Notes: generated by a model not told the origin, from the letters alone. Shown: positions 46,875 through 56,905, counted from the stretch's first letter. The stretch: 64,000 nucleotides of DNA from Alphaproteobacteria bacterium (GCA_028281325.1 JANQKC010000006.1:92773-156772); one strand, 5' to 3'. Numbers and translations: made by a program.

Positions 46875-47429
46875 TCAAATGCTCTGCTGCTGCAAATCTT
46901 CTTCGAGTTGTCGGATACGGGCCGGTGCATCCTCAAGATGCGGATTGGCGTCCAGCGCCCGCCGCCAGGCGTTCAATGCCTGCTGCTTGTCGCCGAGCGC
47001 GTCGTAATTCATGCCAAGGCCGGCCAAGGCCCCGAAATGGCGCGGTTCGAGCCGCAACACCTGCTGAATGTCGCGGATCGATGCCTCGAAATCGCCCATC
47101 ACGTAATAGACCGTCGCGCGCTTGTTCCATCCTTCGGCCAGTTCCGGCGCGCGTTCGATCACCTCGCCGAACCGATTGAGCGCGGTTCCGAAGTCCAGAT
47201 TCTCCAGGGCGGTTCGTCCCTCGCTCATCAAGTCGCCCGTTTCCGGGTCTTCCGGATGGTTCCACAATTGCCAGATAAGCGATGTCAGCCGATTGCCCTC
47301 GGACGCGTCCTGCGCGCCTCTCAACGCGTCGAACAACCGATCCACGGTGTGCGAGCGCCCCGAATCAGCGCTGGCCGGCATGCCGGTCCAGCAGAAAAGC
47401 CCCAAGACGAGTACCAATGCTCGAAACAT
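46875..47429 (-). CDS. TPR-repeat exported protein
   Basis: This 184-residue protein has a signal peptide (residues 1-21, ending A-S-A) and two to three tetratricopeptide repeats, the clearest being ALNRFGEVIERAPELAEGWN, VYYVMGDFEASIRDIQQVLR and MNYDALGDKQQALNAWRRAL. It is predicted to be a periplasmic scaffold or adaptor. It stands 86 bp upstream of the APH gene on the same strand. Confidence 0.8.
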   Translation of the reverse strand: MFRALVLVLGLFCWTGMPASADSGRSHTVDRLFDALRGAQDASEGNRLTSLIWQLWNHPEDPETGDLMSEGRTALENLDFGTALNRFGEVIERAPELAEGWNKRATVYYVMGDFEASIRDIQQVLRLEPRHFGALAGLGMNYDALGDKQQALNAWRRALDANPHLEDAPARIRQLEEDLQQQSI

Positions 47430-47543
47430 CCATCAAGTATGCAGAAATCAGCCGCTTTTTGGCAATCCACAATTTGTCGATTGCCGATAGCATTCGCGCG
47501 AGGCATGGTGCGCATGAGTCGTACCGCAACCGATCGGGTCCGA

Positions 47544-48437
47544 ATGTCCGTTTCACGATACTTCGCTTCAAACCGCTTGGAAGCGCGGGCGCAGTTTATC
47601 GACGCCTGCGACGCGCTGAACCTCGATTTTTCCTCCTATTACGCCCCGAAAGACGTGGACGACAGCGGCGAACCGATCATCGACGTCGCCCGCGTCGGCC
47701 CGCATAAAGCGCCGGTCGTCCTGGCGCTGACCAACGGCTCCTGGGTCGACGAAGGGCTCTGCGCTTCGGGAATCCAAACCGCGCTGTTGCGCGAGGGATT
47801 GGGCCGGATCGGGCGCAACGACATCGCGTTGGTATTGGTCCATGCGATCGCGCCGGCGGGCCTATCGGGGCTCGGCAATCGCGGACCCGCCATTTCCGAC
47901 ACCTCGATCCGGGAATGGAGCAACCATGCCCTGGCCGCAGCCGAAAACCGCTTCGCCTCGTATGTCCAGGAAACACACACGCCGAAACAAGGCAGCGGCG
48001 GCATCCCTTGGCAGGCGCGGGTTCTCTGTGAAATCGCCGACGCGTACTTTGCCAGGGCCCAATCGATCAGCCTGATCGACCTGCGAACCGGTCCCGGATT
48101 CTACGGCGAGGCGGACCTGCTGGCCTGCCGGACCCATAGCGACCCGCGTATGCAGCGGGCCACGCAATTGTTCGGCACGGCGGCCGACACCGCCGAGCCG
48201 ACCCCGCACGGCACGCCCGGGGACCTGGCGCATGGCCTGATTACCGCGCTGGAGCGCAGCGACCTGACGGCCGCCGTTCTCGAATTCGGCACCTATTCCA
48301 TGCGGTCGGTCCTGTCCGCCGGCAGCGGCAGCGTCTTCTACCCGGACACGACCGACTGGCGCGAGCAGGCCTGGGCCTCGGCGCAGGGCGTCATCCAACA
48401 CGTGCTGTTGTCACTGCCCAAGAGCGGGCCGCGCTAG
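47544..48437 (+). CDS. DUF2817 family protein (M14-like)
   Basis: This 297-residue protein starts [21 protein letters not shown], has [21 protein letters not shown] where M14-like metal ligands are usually found, and ends with a conserved [12 protein letters not shown] block. DUF2817 proteins are distant carboxypeptidase relatives of unknown activity. The start is uncertain: ATG 47544 fits the family N-terminus, while ATG 47514 and 47505 add 10-13 residues. The usual His-x-x-Glu is replaced by S-W-V-D-E, so metal binding may be altered. Confidence 0.75.
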   Translation: MSVSRYFASNRLEARAQFIDACDALNLDFSSYYAPKDVDDSGEPIIDVARVGPHKAPVVLALTNGSWVDEGLCASGIQTALLREGLGRIGRNDIALVLVHAIAPAGLSGLGNRGPAISDTSIREWSNHALAAAENRFASYVQETHTPKQGSGGIPWQARVLCEIADAYFARAQSISLIDLRTGPGFYGEADLLACRTHSDPRMQRATQLFGTAADTAEPTPHGTPGDLAHGLITALERSDLTAAVLEFGTYSMRSVLSAGSGSVFYPDTTDWREQAWASAQGVIQHVLLSLPKSGPR

Positions 48438-48440
48438 ACG

Positions 48441-49667
48441 CTATGCCTTCACCTTTGTCGTGATCTTGACCTCGGAATGCAGGGTCCGGTGCACCGGGCA
48501 CTTGTCGGCGATCTCGATCAGTTTCGCACGCTGCGCCTCGTCGAGCGGTCCTGTCAGCTCGATCTCGCGCTCGATGAGATCGACCTTGCCCTCGCGGGTT
48601 TCGCAGTCTTCGCAATCCGCCGCATGAATCTTGTCATGCTTGAGCGTCACGGACGCCTGTTCCAACGGCCATTTCTTTCGATTGGCGTACATGCGCATCG
48701 TCATCGAGGTGCAGGCGCCGAGCCCCGCCAGCAAATACCCATACGGCGTCGGGCCTGTGTTCGTCCCGCCAACCGACGGCGGTTCGTCCGCCAGCAAGCG
48801 ATGCGGTCCGTTCAGGACCTCCTGCTGGAAGGCCCCGTTCCCAGTCTCGCGCACCACCACGACGCCCTCTTCGGTCGCGGCGGCGGCTTCCGCCTTCTGG
48901 TCAGCCTCCCCGAGGTAGCGCGTTGCCCAGGCGGACAGGACATCGGCCACATAGACCGCATCCTCGCGCCGGCTCAGCAGATGGTCGGCGGCATCGAGCG
49001 AGACAAAGCTCTTCGGGTGTTTCGCGGCGACAAAGATCGCACTGGCATTGTCGATTCCGACGGTGTTGTCGAGCGGCGAATGGAACACCAGCAACGGCTT
49101 TTTCATTGTGCCGATGGCGTCCGACAGCTTTTGGCTTTCAATGTCGTCGAGAAACTGTTTCTGAATCCGGAAGGTGCGGCCGGCGAGCGTCACCTCCGCT
49201 TCGCCCCGCGCTTCGATTTCGGGCCGGGCGTCCGCGAACAGATGCTGCACATGCGACGGATCGGCCGGCGCACCGATCGTGGCCACGGCCTTGATCTCCG
49301 GAATCCGCGCCGTCGCCGCGAGGACCGCCGCGCCGCCGAGACTATGACCGATGATGATGCGCGGTGCGGCATGCGCGTCGCGCAGATAGTCCGCCGCGCG
49401 GATGAGATCGTCCACATTCGACGAAAAATTGGTATTGGCGAACTCCCCGTCGCTGGCGCCTAGCCCGGTGAAATCGAACCGCAGCACGGCGATCCCTTGG
49501 TCTGCCAGTCCGGCCGCGATCCGCGCGGCGGCGAAGATATCCTTCGAACAGGTGAAGCAATGGGCGAACAGCGCATAGGCCCGGGGCGCTTGATCCGGCA
49601 CTTCGAGCCGGGCCGCCAGCGTGTGGCCCTGCGAGCCGGCAAATTCAACCTTTTCCGAGCGTGGCAT
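48441..49667 (-). CDS. Alpha/beta hydrolase fused to OsmC domain
   Basis: This is a 408-residue two-domain protein. Residues 1-260 form an alpha/beta hydrolase with AHCFTCSKD and the GHSLGG nucleophile elbow. Residues 275-408 form an OsmC-like peroxiredoxin domain with two conserved cysteines, one in [15 protein letters not shown] and one in [12 protein letters not shown]. OsmC domains reduce organic hydroperoxides. The fusion is known in Proteobacteria. Convergent with the DUF2817 gene, 3 bp apart. Confidence 0.88.
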   Translation of the reverse strand: MPRSEKVEFAGSQGHTLAARLEVPDQAPRAYALFAHCFTCSKDIFAAARIAAGLADQGIAVLRFDFTGLGASDGEFANTNFSSNVDDLIRAADYLRDAHAAPRIIIGHSLGGAAVLAATARIPEIKAVATIGAPADPSHVQHLFADARPEIEARGEAEVTLAGRTFRIQKQFLDDIESQKLSDAIGTMKKPLLVFHSPLDNTVGIDNASAIFVAAKHPKSFVSLDAADHLLSRREDAVYVADVLSAWATRYLGEADQKAEAAAATEEGVVVVRETGNGAFQQEVLNGPHRLLADEPPSVGGTNTGPTPYGYLLAGLGACTSMTMRMYANRKKWPLEQASVTLKHDKIHAADCEDCETREGKVDLIEREIELTGPLDEAQRAKLIEIADKCPVHRTLHSEVKITTKVKA

Positions 49668-49852
49668 TGTAGAAGTCCCTCTTCGAAAATTTGAGTCCCA
49701 GCGGCTTAAACCAGTCCGGCGCGAATTCCAAGATGCGCCACCGCACATGTCGAGATTGTGATTTTCGCCGCAGATTTGGCGGACAGCCTACCGCCCCGTA
49801 CACTCGAATGCTAAACGAATTGACAAGCGGATACATCGGGAGCGGAAACGCC

Positions 49853-50839
49853 ATGTCAGACCTACATCGCGACGCGATCATCATCGACGGCCTGGAAATC
49901 TGTAACTGGAGCCGGGCCGTGTTCGAGGACATGCGCAAAGGCGGCCTGACCGCGGTGAACGCGACCTGCTCGGTCTGGGAAGGCATCCGCGGGTCGCTCG
50001 ACAACGTGGCGCAGTGGAAACAGTGGTTCCGGGATAACGACGACATCATCCTGCAGGTTCACACGACCGAAGACATTCGCCGCGCCAAGGCCGAGGACAA
50101 GACCGGCATCTATCTCGGCTGGCAGAATACCTGGGGCGTCGAGGACCGAATCGACTATTTGCGGATCTTCAAGGATCTCGGCGTCGGCGTGATGCAGCTC
50201 ACCTACAACACGCGCAACCTGGTCGGCACCGGCTGCTGGGAAAGCGTGGACGCCGGCCTGTCCGACTTCGGCCGCGAGGTGGTGGACGAGATGAACGCGG
50301 TCGGCATCCTAGTCGACCTGTCGCATGTGGGCGCGATGACCAGCCAGGACGCGATCGAGCATTCCAAGAAACCGGTCGCCTACACCCATTGCGCCCCCGC
50401 CGGATTGCTCGACCATCCGCGCAACAAGACCGACGAGCAGCTTCGCTTCATCGCCGACAAGGGCGGCTTCGTCGGGTTCGCGACCTACCCGCCCTTCATG
50501 GCGCAAGGCACCGATGCCACCGTCGAGGATTGCGTCGACACCTTTGAATATCTCATCAACCTGGTCGGCGAGGACACGGTCGGCATCGGCACCGACTTCA
50601 CCCAGGATCAAGACGGCGACTTTTTCACCTATCTATCGCTGGACAAGAGCTACGCACGCCGCGTCGTGCCGAAACGGCCCGGCGACGGGACGGTGAAGAT
50701 GCCGCAAGGGCTACGCACCATCGGCGATTTCCCGAACCTCACCGCCGCTATGGAAAAGCGCGGCTGGCCGGAAGACCGAATCCGCAAGGTGATGGGGGAA
50801 AATTGGCTGCGCGTTTTGAAGGATGTATGGGGCGCCTGA
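49853..50839 (+). CDS. M19 (membrane dipeptidase) family protein, atypical metal site
   Basis: This 328-residue amidohydrolase-fold protein opens with RDAIIIDGLEICNWSRAVF and later has GILVDLSHVG, YTHCAPAG and GIGTDFTQD, which correspond to the metal histidines 198 and 219 and the aspartate of mammalian dipeptidase. The first metal motif H-x-D after I-D-G is replaced by L-E-I, and the bridging glutamate region reads WQNTWGVED. A binuclear zinc dipeptidase mechanism is therefore unlikely. It precedes the HpcH aldolase gene by 94 bp on the same strand. Confidence 0.8.
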   Translation: MSDLHRDAIIIDGLEICNWSRAVFEDMRKGGLTAVNATCSVWEGIRGSLDNVAQWKQWFRDNDDIILQVHTTEDIRRAKAEDKTGIYLGWQNTWGVEDRIDYLRIFKDLGVGVMQLTYNTRNLVGTGCWESVDAGLSDFGREVVDEMNAVGILVDLSHVGAMTSQDAIEHSKKPVAYTHCAPAGLLDHPRNKTDEQLRFIADKGGFVGFATYPPFMAQGTDATVEDCVDTFEYLINLVGEDTVGIGTDFTQDQDGDFFTYLSLDKSYARRVVPKRPGDGTVKMPQGLRTIGDFPNLTAAMEKRGWPEDRIRKVMGENWLRVLKDVWGA

Positions 50840-50871
50840 ACGGCGCCGAAAATGAAACGACCAATCCAAAC

Positions 50872-50903
50872 ACTATGGTAGGCGGTTTTGCCCTCGCCAT
50901 AGT
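50872..50903. repeat. Inverted repeat before HpcH gene
   Basis: ACTATGG (50872-50878) pairs with CCATAGT (50897-50903) across 18 bp in the 94-bp gap before the aldolase gene. There is no following T-run, so a leader hairpin or operator is more likely than a terminator. Confidence 0.3.
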
Positions 50904-50933
50904 ATTCATAAGCGAGAAACAGGAGTTTTCAGG

Positions 50934-51719
50934 ATGAGCATCACCCCGAACGTCGCAAAGCAGAAACTCCAGGCCGGCGAACTCGCCATCGGTTTCGGCT
51001 TGCGGTCGACCCGCACCACCGACATCGCCAAGATCGCCAAGACCTGCGGATTCGACTGGCTGTTCATCGACATGGAGCACGGCAGCTTCGATGTCGACAT
51101 GGTCTGCCAGATCAGCGTCGCCGCGCTGGATACCGAGATCACGCCGATCGTGCGCGTGCCCGGGCATCAGCATTTCCATGCCGCCCGCGTGCTGGATGGC
51201 GGCGCGATGGGCGTCGTTGTGCCGCATGTGGACACGCCGGAACAGGCGAGCGCCGCGGTCGATCACGCCAAATTCCCGCCCATCGGCCACCGGTCGATGA
51301 CCGGCCTGCTACCGCAACTCGGCTTCGAGAACCCCGGCAAGGCGGAACTGCCCAAGGTCATGAACGAGAACACGATGGTCACCGTCATGCTGGAAACGCC
51401 CGAAGCCATCGCCAACGCCGACGCGATCGCCGCCGTGGACGGCGTCGACGTGCTGCTGATCGGCAGCAACGATCTCAGCGCTGAAATGGGCATCCCCGGC
51501 GAATACAACGACGACAAGATCGTCGCCGCCTACGACGCCACGATCTCAGCCGCGCGCAACAACGGCAAGTTCGCCGGCATGGGCGGCATCTACGACCACG
51601 ACACGATGGAGCGCTACATCAAGATGGGCGCACAGTTCCTGCTTGGCGGGTCGGATACGAGCTTCATGATCGCCGCCGGGAAGGAGCGGACGTCGTTCCT
51701 GAAAGGTATCGCGCGGTAA
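50934..51719 (+). CDS. HpcH/HpaI family aldolase
   Basis: This 261-residue class II (metal-dependent) pyruvate aldolase has the FIDMEHG motif with the catalytic histidine, VRVPGH arginine, LETPEAIAN and the metal-binding GSNDLSAEM. Such enzymes cleave or form 4-hydroxy-2-oxo acids. AGGAG lies 7 bp upstream of the ATG. Its gene neighbour is the atypical M19 protein. The aldehyde partner is unknown. Confidence 0.88.
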   Translation: MSITPNVAKQKLQAGELAIGFGLRSTRTTDIAKIAKTCGFDWLFIDMEHGSFDVDMVCQISVAALDTEITPIVRVPGHQHFHAARVLDGGAMGVVVPHVDTPEQASAAVDHAKFPPIGHRSMTGLLPQLGFENPGKAELPKVMNENTMVTVMLETPEAIANADAIAAVDGVDVLLIGSNDLSAEMGIPGEYNDDKIVAAYDATISAARNNGKFAGMGGIYDHDTMERYIKMGAQFLLGGSDTSFMIAAGKERTSFLKGIAR

Positions 51720-51731
51720 GGTCCGCGTCCC

Positions 51732-52544
51732 TTAAAGCGCCGCCCCGGCCGCTTCGAAAAAAGCCCAACGGGTTTGGTCGGTCCGTTCGAGTAGGGCGAA
51801 AAATTGATCGACTGGATCCAAATCCGCGAGCGCGCGATACTGCGTTGCAAGGCGCGGTTCCGGTCGGCTTTCGGTGATCGTATGGCTTTCCTCAAACCGT
51901 GGATACAGGACGTCTGACGTCCAAGCATCCGACATGCAATGAATCTCCACCAACAGGTCCATGGCCCGTAGGGCCGGGAAGCGGGCGGGATCGAGCAGGT
52001 CGACTTCGGCACCCTCGATATCGCAGAGCAAAAATACCCGCCCGTCAGCGAAAGCCGCAACCTCCAGTCCGGTCAACTCCCCGCCGATCTCCACGCGATC
52101 GGCGACACCGTTCATCGCCGCAAGCTCACCGCATAGCTGCCGCGCGCGCGCATCGAAATCAAACGCATGTATTCGGGAATCGGGCATTCGTCGGGCCAAC
52201 CCGACGGCGTAATATCCTTCGGCGCATCCAACATTCACCACCGTGTCATAAGGGGTCGCGCAGATTTGTTCGATCACCCCATGCAGTTCGGCTTCATATG
52301 ACCCCAGCAGTTTCGGGATAAAGGCGCCTTCCGAAACGCGATCCAAGAAATCCATGCCGGCGAAGGGACCGGATTGCACCGTCGAACCGATCAAACGGGA
52401 TAACGGCTTTTTCAACCGCGCGGCACGAAAGGCGGCAATCACCTGGAAAGCATCGTCGAGCCGTTGACCGGCGGGCACGTCATGCTGCTGCAACGTGGCC
52501 GTCAGAACCTCAAGGATACGCCGTTCGATTTCCGCCTGGGACAT
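51732..52544 (-). CDS. SAM-dependent methyltransferase (FkbM-like)
   Basis: This 270-residue protein has an N-terminal helical region and a class I methyltransferase fold with VVNVGCAEGYYAVGLARRM, HAFDFDARARQL and LLCDIEGAEVDLLDP. The C-D-I-E-G-A-E segment is typical of the FkbM group, which methylates hydroxyl groups on sugars or lipids. The ATG lies 1 bp after the glcF stop, so it is the last gene of the glycolate oxidase operon. Its connection to glycolate metabolism is unclear. Confidence 0.75.
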   Translation of the reverse strand: MSQAEIERRILEVLTATLQQHDVPAGQRLDDAFQVIAAFRAARLKKPLSRLIGSTVQSGPFAGMDFLDRVSEGAFIPKLLGSYEAELHGVIEQICATPYDTVVNVGCAEGYYAVGLARRMPDSRIHAFDFDARARQLCGELAAMNGVADRVEIGGELTGLEVAAFADGRVFLLCDIEGAEVDLLDPARFPALRAMDLLVEIHCMSDAWTSDVLYPRFEESHTITESRPEPRLATQYRALADLDPVDQFFALLERTDQTRWAFFEAAGAAL

Positions 52545-52545
52545 C

Positions 52546-53841
52546 TCACACAGCGTCGCTCAACTTTGCAGGCGCCGGCCCGCCGGTCGCCCAATCCAGC
52601 AATTCCGCCGTGTGCACGACCGGGATATCCGTGCCGCCCGCAAGCTGGGTCATGCAACCGATGTTGCCCGTAGCGATGACCCGCGGCTGCGTAGCGGCCA
52701 GGTTATCGATCTTGCGGGCGCGCAATTGGCTGGCGATGGCCGGCTGCAAGATATTGTAGGTGCCGGCCGATCCGCAGCAGAGATGCGATTCCTTCGGCTC
52801 CACGACCTTGAAGCCGGCCTGCTTCAGTAAGGCCTTGGGCGGCGCGGTGATCTTCTGGCCGTGTTGCAGCGAGCAGGCCGCATGATAGGCGACGGTTATG
52901 TCGCTGACCCGAACCGGCATGTCCATGCCGATATCATCCATATATTCCGAGATGTCCCGTGTCATCGCAGAAATCGCCGCGGCCGAGTCCTTGTAGTCAG
53001 GGTCGTTCCGCAGCATGAAGCCGTAATCCTTGACCGTCGTGCCGCATCCGCTGGCGTTGATGATGACGGCGTCCAGCCCCTCGCCGTCGATCTCGACCTG
53101 CCAGGCGGCGATGTTCGCTTTCGCCTGCTTGTGCGAGTCGCCGTCTCGGCCCATGTGGTGCACCAGCGCGCCGCAACACCCGACGGATTTCGGAATGACC
53201 ACCTCTCGCCCATGGCGCTGCAACAGACGAATCGTGGCTTCGTTGATCGACGGCGCCAGCACCTGTTGAGCGCAGCCCGCCAGGAGGGCAACCCGTCCCT
53301 TGCGCCGCCCAACCGCCGGGAAAACCTGCATGCGCTCAGTCGGCGACGGCGGCGGCAGGGAAGCCGGCATCAACGACAGCATCGCGCCCAAACGACCCGG
53401 CAACACGCGACCCAACGGGCGCGCCGCCCAGCCAGCCACCATGCCGAAGCGGAACCGTTTCGGATACGGCAGGACAGCGGCGAGCACCGACCGGATCAGC
53501 CGATCGAAGAGCGGGCGGCGGTATGTCTTTTCGATATGAACCCGCGCATGGTCGACCAGATGCTGGTAGTGAACGCCCGACGGACAGGTCGTCATACAGG
53601 ACAGGCAGGTGAGGCATCGGTCGACATGCTTCACCACGTCACCGGTCGCGGCCTTGTCCTTCTCCAGCATGTCCTTGATCAGGTAGATGCGCCCACGGGG
53701 GCTGTCCAACTCATCTCCGAGCAGGACATAGGTCGGACAGGTCGCGGTGCAGAAGCCGCAATGCACGCAATTGCGCAGGATCGCATTGGCCTCGGCCAGG
53801 TCCGGGTCGGCAAGCTGCGCTATGGAGAATTCGGTTCGCAT
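52546..53841 (-). CDS. glcF: Glycolate oxidase iron-sulfur subunit
   Basis: This 431-residue protein has two ferredoxin-like 4Fe-4S motifs, CVHCGFCTATCPTY and CLTCLSCMTTCPSG, followed by two CCG-type (cysteine-rich heterodisulfide-reductase-like) domains, LLAGCAQQVLAPSINEA with VGCCGALVHH and AACSLQHGQKI with LCCGSAGTYN. It passes electrons from GlcD to the quinone pool. It lies 9 bp after glcE. Confidence 0.95.
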   Translation of the reverse strand: MRTEFSIAQLADPDLAEANAILRNCVHCGFCTATCPTYVLLGDELDSPRGRIYLIKDMLEKDKAATGDVVKHVDRCLTCLSCMTTCPSGVHYQHLVDHARVHIEKTYRRPLFDRLIRSVLAAVLPYPKRFRFGMVAGWAARPLGRVLPGRLGAMLSLMPASLPPPSPTERMQVFPAVGRRKGRVALLAGCAQQVLAPSINEATIRLLQRHGREVVIPKSVGCCGALVHHMGRDGDSHKQAKANIAAWQVEIDGEGLDAVIINASGCGTTVKDYGFMLRNDPDYKDSAAAISAMTRDISEYMDDIGMDMPVRVSDITVAYHAACSLQHGQKITAPPKALLKQAGFKVVEPKESHLCCGSAGTYNILQPAIASQLRARKIDNLAATQPRVIATGNIGCMTQLAGGTDIPVVHTAELLDWATGGPAPAKLSDAV

Positions 53842-53850
53842 ACCGCCCCG

Positions 53851-55077
53851 CTAGAATTCCGCATACATGCGGCCGGGATTGAGCAGACCGCGCGGGTCGA
53901 AATTCTCCTTCACCCGCTTCGACAAGGCGGCAACCCCGGCCGCGGACGGATGGAACACGGGGACCGCGGCGCGCACCGGCTCCGGCGCGCGGATCAAGGT
54001 GGCGTGGCCGCCGACCGCATCGACCGCGCCGCGGACCGTATCGGCCGCACCGTCCCGCGGCGCATCCACCGCCAGCCAGACCAATCCGCCGCCCCAATCG
54101 AGAAAGGCATCACCACCGAGCGACTCCGTCAATCGCCCCGCCAAGGTGGGTCCGGCCGTAGGGGCCACGGAAATCTTCCAGACGCAGCGGCGATCGTCTG
54201 CCGCCGCAAAGGGCAACACATCGCGCAACTCGCGCCAGAATTCGCGGCTGTTGTGGCTGTGCAACTCTTCCGTCTCACCGAACGCCGACAACTGCTTACG
54301 CAACGCCGCCACCCGGTATTCGACCGACGGACCTGGTCCTTCGATCCGTATTGCCGTGACGCCGCCGGCCGCCTCCGCCACGTAGGACGTCTTCGACATC
54401 GCCGCTAATTTCTCGGGCAGGGAGGCCGCGCCGGACACTTCATAAGGGCTCTTCAACGCCGCCGTCATCGCCTGGCCTGCCGTCTCGAGGTCGAGTCCGA
54501 GCACCAAAACCGTCCAGGTCTTTTCGGCGACCGGCAGGACCTTGACCGTCAGATCGGTCATCGCGCCCAGCGTACCCCAGGATCCGCAGAGCAGTTTAGA
54601 CAGGTCATACCCGGTCACGTTCTTGACGACCCGGCCGCCGGATTTGAACGCCTCGCCCCGGCCGCTGACCGCGCCGAAGCCCAGGAAATGGTCGCGTGCC
54701 GCACCGGCCTGAATCCGCCGTGGACCGGACAGGTTGCAGGCGATCATCCCGCCCAGCGTGCCCGCCTGCGCCGGACCGCCGAGCAACGGCCCGTAGTCCG
54801 GCGGCTCGAAGGCCAGTTGCTGGCGCGATTCCGCCAGCGTGGCCTCGATCTCCGACAGCAAGGTGCCGGGGCCGGCGCTCAACACCAGTTCCTCGGCTTC
54901 GTAAAGGGTGATCCCCTTGAGGGCGGAAAGCTCCAGCACCGTCTCCGCATTGCTCGGCCGGCCGAGGCTGCGCTTGCTGCCGCCGCCGATGACCTCCAAC
55001 GGTATCTCTTCGGCGATGGCCCACGCCATGGCATCCTTCACTTGGTCCGGAGTTTCCGGCTTGAAATGCTCGGCCAT
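53851..55077 (-). CDS. glcE: Glycolate oxidase FAD-binding subunit
   Basis: This 408-residue VAO/PCMH-type FAD-binding protein has IGGGSKRSLGRPSN, the LSAGPGTLLSEIEATLAES and the GGMIACNLSGPRRIQAGAARD loop. It ends with FDPRGLLNPGRMY, the usual glycolate oxidase C-terminal motif. It pairs with GlcD as the two FAD subunits. It lies 9 bp after the glcD stop and 9 bp before glcF. Confidence 0.93.
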   Translation of the reverse strand: MAEHFKPETPDQVKDAMAWAIAEEIPLEVIGGGSKRSLGRPSNAETVLELSALKGITLYEAEELVLSAGPGTLLSEIEATLAESRQQLAFEPPDYGPLLGGPAQAGTLGGMIACNLSGPRRIQAGAARDHFLGFGAVSGRGEAFKSGGRVVKNVTGYDLSKLLCGSWGTLGAMTDLTVKVLPVAEKTWTVLVLGLDLETAGQAMTAALKSPYEVSGAASLPEKLAAMSKTSYVAEAAGGVTAIRIEGPGPSVEYRVAALRKQLSAFGETEELHSHNSREFWRELRDVLPFAAADDRRCVWKISVAPTAGPTLAGRLTESLGGDAFLDWGGGLVWLAVDAPRDGAADTVRGAVDAVGGHATLIRAPEPVRAAVPVFHPSAAGVAALSKRVKENFDPRGLLNPGRMYAEF

Positions 55078-55086
55078 CCGGTGACC

Positions 55087-56574
55087 CTAGAAGCGCGGGA
55101 TGTCCGGGAAGGGCAGCTGCCCGCCGTGGATATGCATGCGGCCCAGCTCGGCGCAGCGATGCAAGGTCGGGAAGACCTTACCCGGATTGAGAAGATTGTC
55201 GGGATCGAAGGCGCATTTGACCCGCTGCTGCTGCTTCAGATCGTCCTCGCTGAACATCGCCGGCATCAGGTCGCGCTTTTCGACGCCGACTCCGTGCTCG
55301 CCGGTCAGCACGCCGCCGACCTCGACGCAGAGTCTGAGAATGTCGGACCCGAAATCCTCCGCTTTTTCCAGTTCGCCGGGCTCGTTGGCGTCGTAGAGGA
55401 TCAGCGGATGCAGATTGCCGTCGCCCGCGTGAAACACGTTCGCGACGCGCAGGCCGTATTTCCGCGACAACTCGTTCATGCGCGTGAGCACGATCGGCAG
55501 CTTGCCGCGCGGGATCGTGCCGTCCATACAGTAGTAGTCCGGCGAAATCCGGCCGACCGCCGGGAAGGCCGCCTTGCGACCCGCCCAGAACCGGGTTCGT
55601 TCGTCTTCGTCCTGCGACACGCGGACGGTGACCGCCTTGTTCGCCTTGGCGATCTCCTCGACCCGGCCGATCAGATAATCTACCTCGGTCTCGGGGCCGT
55701 CCAGTTCCACGATCAACAGCGCTTCCACATCCAGCGGGTAGCCGGCATGGACGAAATCCTCCGCCGCGTGGATCGCCGGGCGGTCCATCATCTCCATGCC
55801 GCCGGGGATGATCCCGGCACCGATCACGCCTGCGACGCAGGCGCCCGCGTCTTCGCTGGTGGGGAAACCGACCAGCACGGCGCGCGCGGTTTCCGGCTTG
55901 CGCAGCAAGCGGACGGTCACCTCGGTGACCACGCCCAACAACCCTTCCGATCCGGTCAACACGCCGAGCAGGTCGTATCCTTCCGCATCCAGGTGCGGGC
56001 CGCCGATGCGGATCACCTCGCCGTCGATCAGGACCAGTTCCAAGCCGAGTACATTGTTTGTCGTCAGGCCGTATTTCAGGCAATGCACCCCGCCCGAGTT
56101 CTCGGCGATGTTGCCGCCGATCGTGCAGGCGATCTGGCTCGACGGGTCCGGCGCATAGTAGAAATCGTCATCACTGACGGCGGTGCTGATCGCCAGGTTG
56201 GTGACGCCCGGCTGCACGACCGCGCAGCGGTTGTCGAAGTCGACATCCAGGATGCGGTTGAACTTCGCCATGCCCAGCAGGATGCCGTCTTCCAACGGCA
56301 GCGCCCCGCCCGACAGCGAGGTGCCGGCGCCGCGCGGCACCACTTTCACGCCGTTCTCGTGGCAATAGCGCAGAACCTCGCTGACCTGCTGCGTCGTTTC
56401 GGGCAGCACGACGATCATCGGCAGTTGCCGATAGGCGGTCAGCCCATCGCTCTCATACGGCCGAAGCTCGTTCTCCTCGACGATCACGCCTTCGCCGGGC
56501 ACGATCGCGCGGAGCGCTGCGGCGATCTCAAGCCGACGGGCAATGATGTCGCGGTCCGGTTCCGGCATCTTCAT
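55087..56574 (-). CDS. glcD: Glycolate oxidase catalytic subunit
   Basis: This 495-residue FAD enzyme oxidises glycolate (and possibly D-lactate) to glyoxylate. It shows VVPRGAGTSLSGGALPLEDG, IGGNIAENSGGVHCLKYGLT, the HAGDGNLHPLILYD active-site segment, GEHGVGVEKR and FDPDNLLNPGKVFP. It is the first gene of the glcD-glcE-glcF-methyltransferase unit. Confidence 0.94.
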   Translation of the reverse strand: MKMPEPDRDIIARRLEIAAALRAIVPGEGVIVEENELRPYESDGLTAYRQLPMIVVLPETTQQVSEVLRYCHENGVKVVPRGAGTSLSGGALPLEDGILLGMAKFNRILDVDFDNRCAVVQPGVTNLAISTAVSDDDFYYAPDPSSQIACTIGGNIAENSGGVHCLKYGLTTNNVLGLELVLIDGEVIRIGGPHLDAEGYDLLGVLTGSEGLLGVVTEVTVRLLRKPETARAVLVGFPTSEDAGACVAGVIGAGIIPGGMEMMDRPAIHAAEDFVHAGYPLDVEALLIVELDGPETEVDYLIGRVEEIAKANKAVTVRVSQDEDERTRFWAGRKAAFPAVGRISPDYYCMDGTIPRGKLPIVLTRMNELSRKYGLRVANVFHAGDGNLHPLILYDANEPGELEKAEDFGSDILRLCVEVGGVLTGEHGVGVEKRDLMPAMFSEDDLKQQQRVKCAFDPDNLLNPGKVFPTLHRCAELGRMHIHGGQLPFPDIPRF

Positions 56575-56677
56575 GGCAAGACACTCGCGTTATTCAACCG
56601 TAATTTCGGAATATCATGGGCGTTCCGGCCTTGAAACGCCATGCAAAATTGTTCGGTTCCGGCACCGACCAGTCGGC

Positions 56678-56704
56678 AATAAAAAACCGCGCCAAAGGCG
56701 CGGT
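56678..56704 (-). terminator. Rho-independent terminator of rpmJ
   Basis: On the minus strand ACCGCGCC-TTT-GGCGCGGT forms an 8-bp hairpin followed by six Ts, 35 bp downstream of the rpmJ stop. It sits between rpmJ and glcD, separating the two. Confidence 0.85.
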
Positions 56705-56738
56705 CGGTCTGAACAGGCGGGATTATCCCGCGCGATCC

Positions 56739-56864
56739 CTAACCCTGGCGGGCTTTGAAACGCGGGTTCCGCTTGTTGATCACGTAGACACGGCCTTTGC
56801 GACGCACGACACGGCATTCCTTATGCCGCGTTTTCATGGTCTTCAGCGAGTTTACGACTTTCAT
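56739..56864 (-). CDS. rpmJ: 50S ribosomal protein L36
   Basis: This 41-residue protein [20 protein letters not shown], then [20 protein letters not shown] and a final glycine, matches the alphaproteobacterial L36 with one cysteine rather than a zinc-binding set. GGGAG precedes the ATG with 6-bp spacing. A sigma-70-type promoter lies 42-70 bp upstream and a clean terminator follows, so it is a single-gene unit. Confidence 0.97.
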   Translation of the reverse strand: MKVVNSLKTMKTRHKECRVVRRKGRVYVINKRNPRFKARQG

Positions 56865-56905
56865 GGTCTGCTCCCGGGCGCTTATCCTGATCTCGACAGC
56901 GGCGG

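Noticed and set aside
54688..56634. A 648-codon + strand open frame opposite glcE/glcD
   Set aside because: It is a shadow of two well-defined glycolate oxidase genes with no motif of its own.
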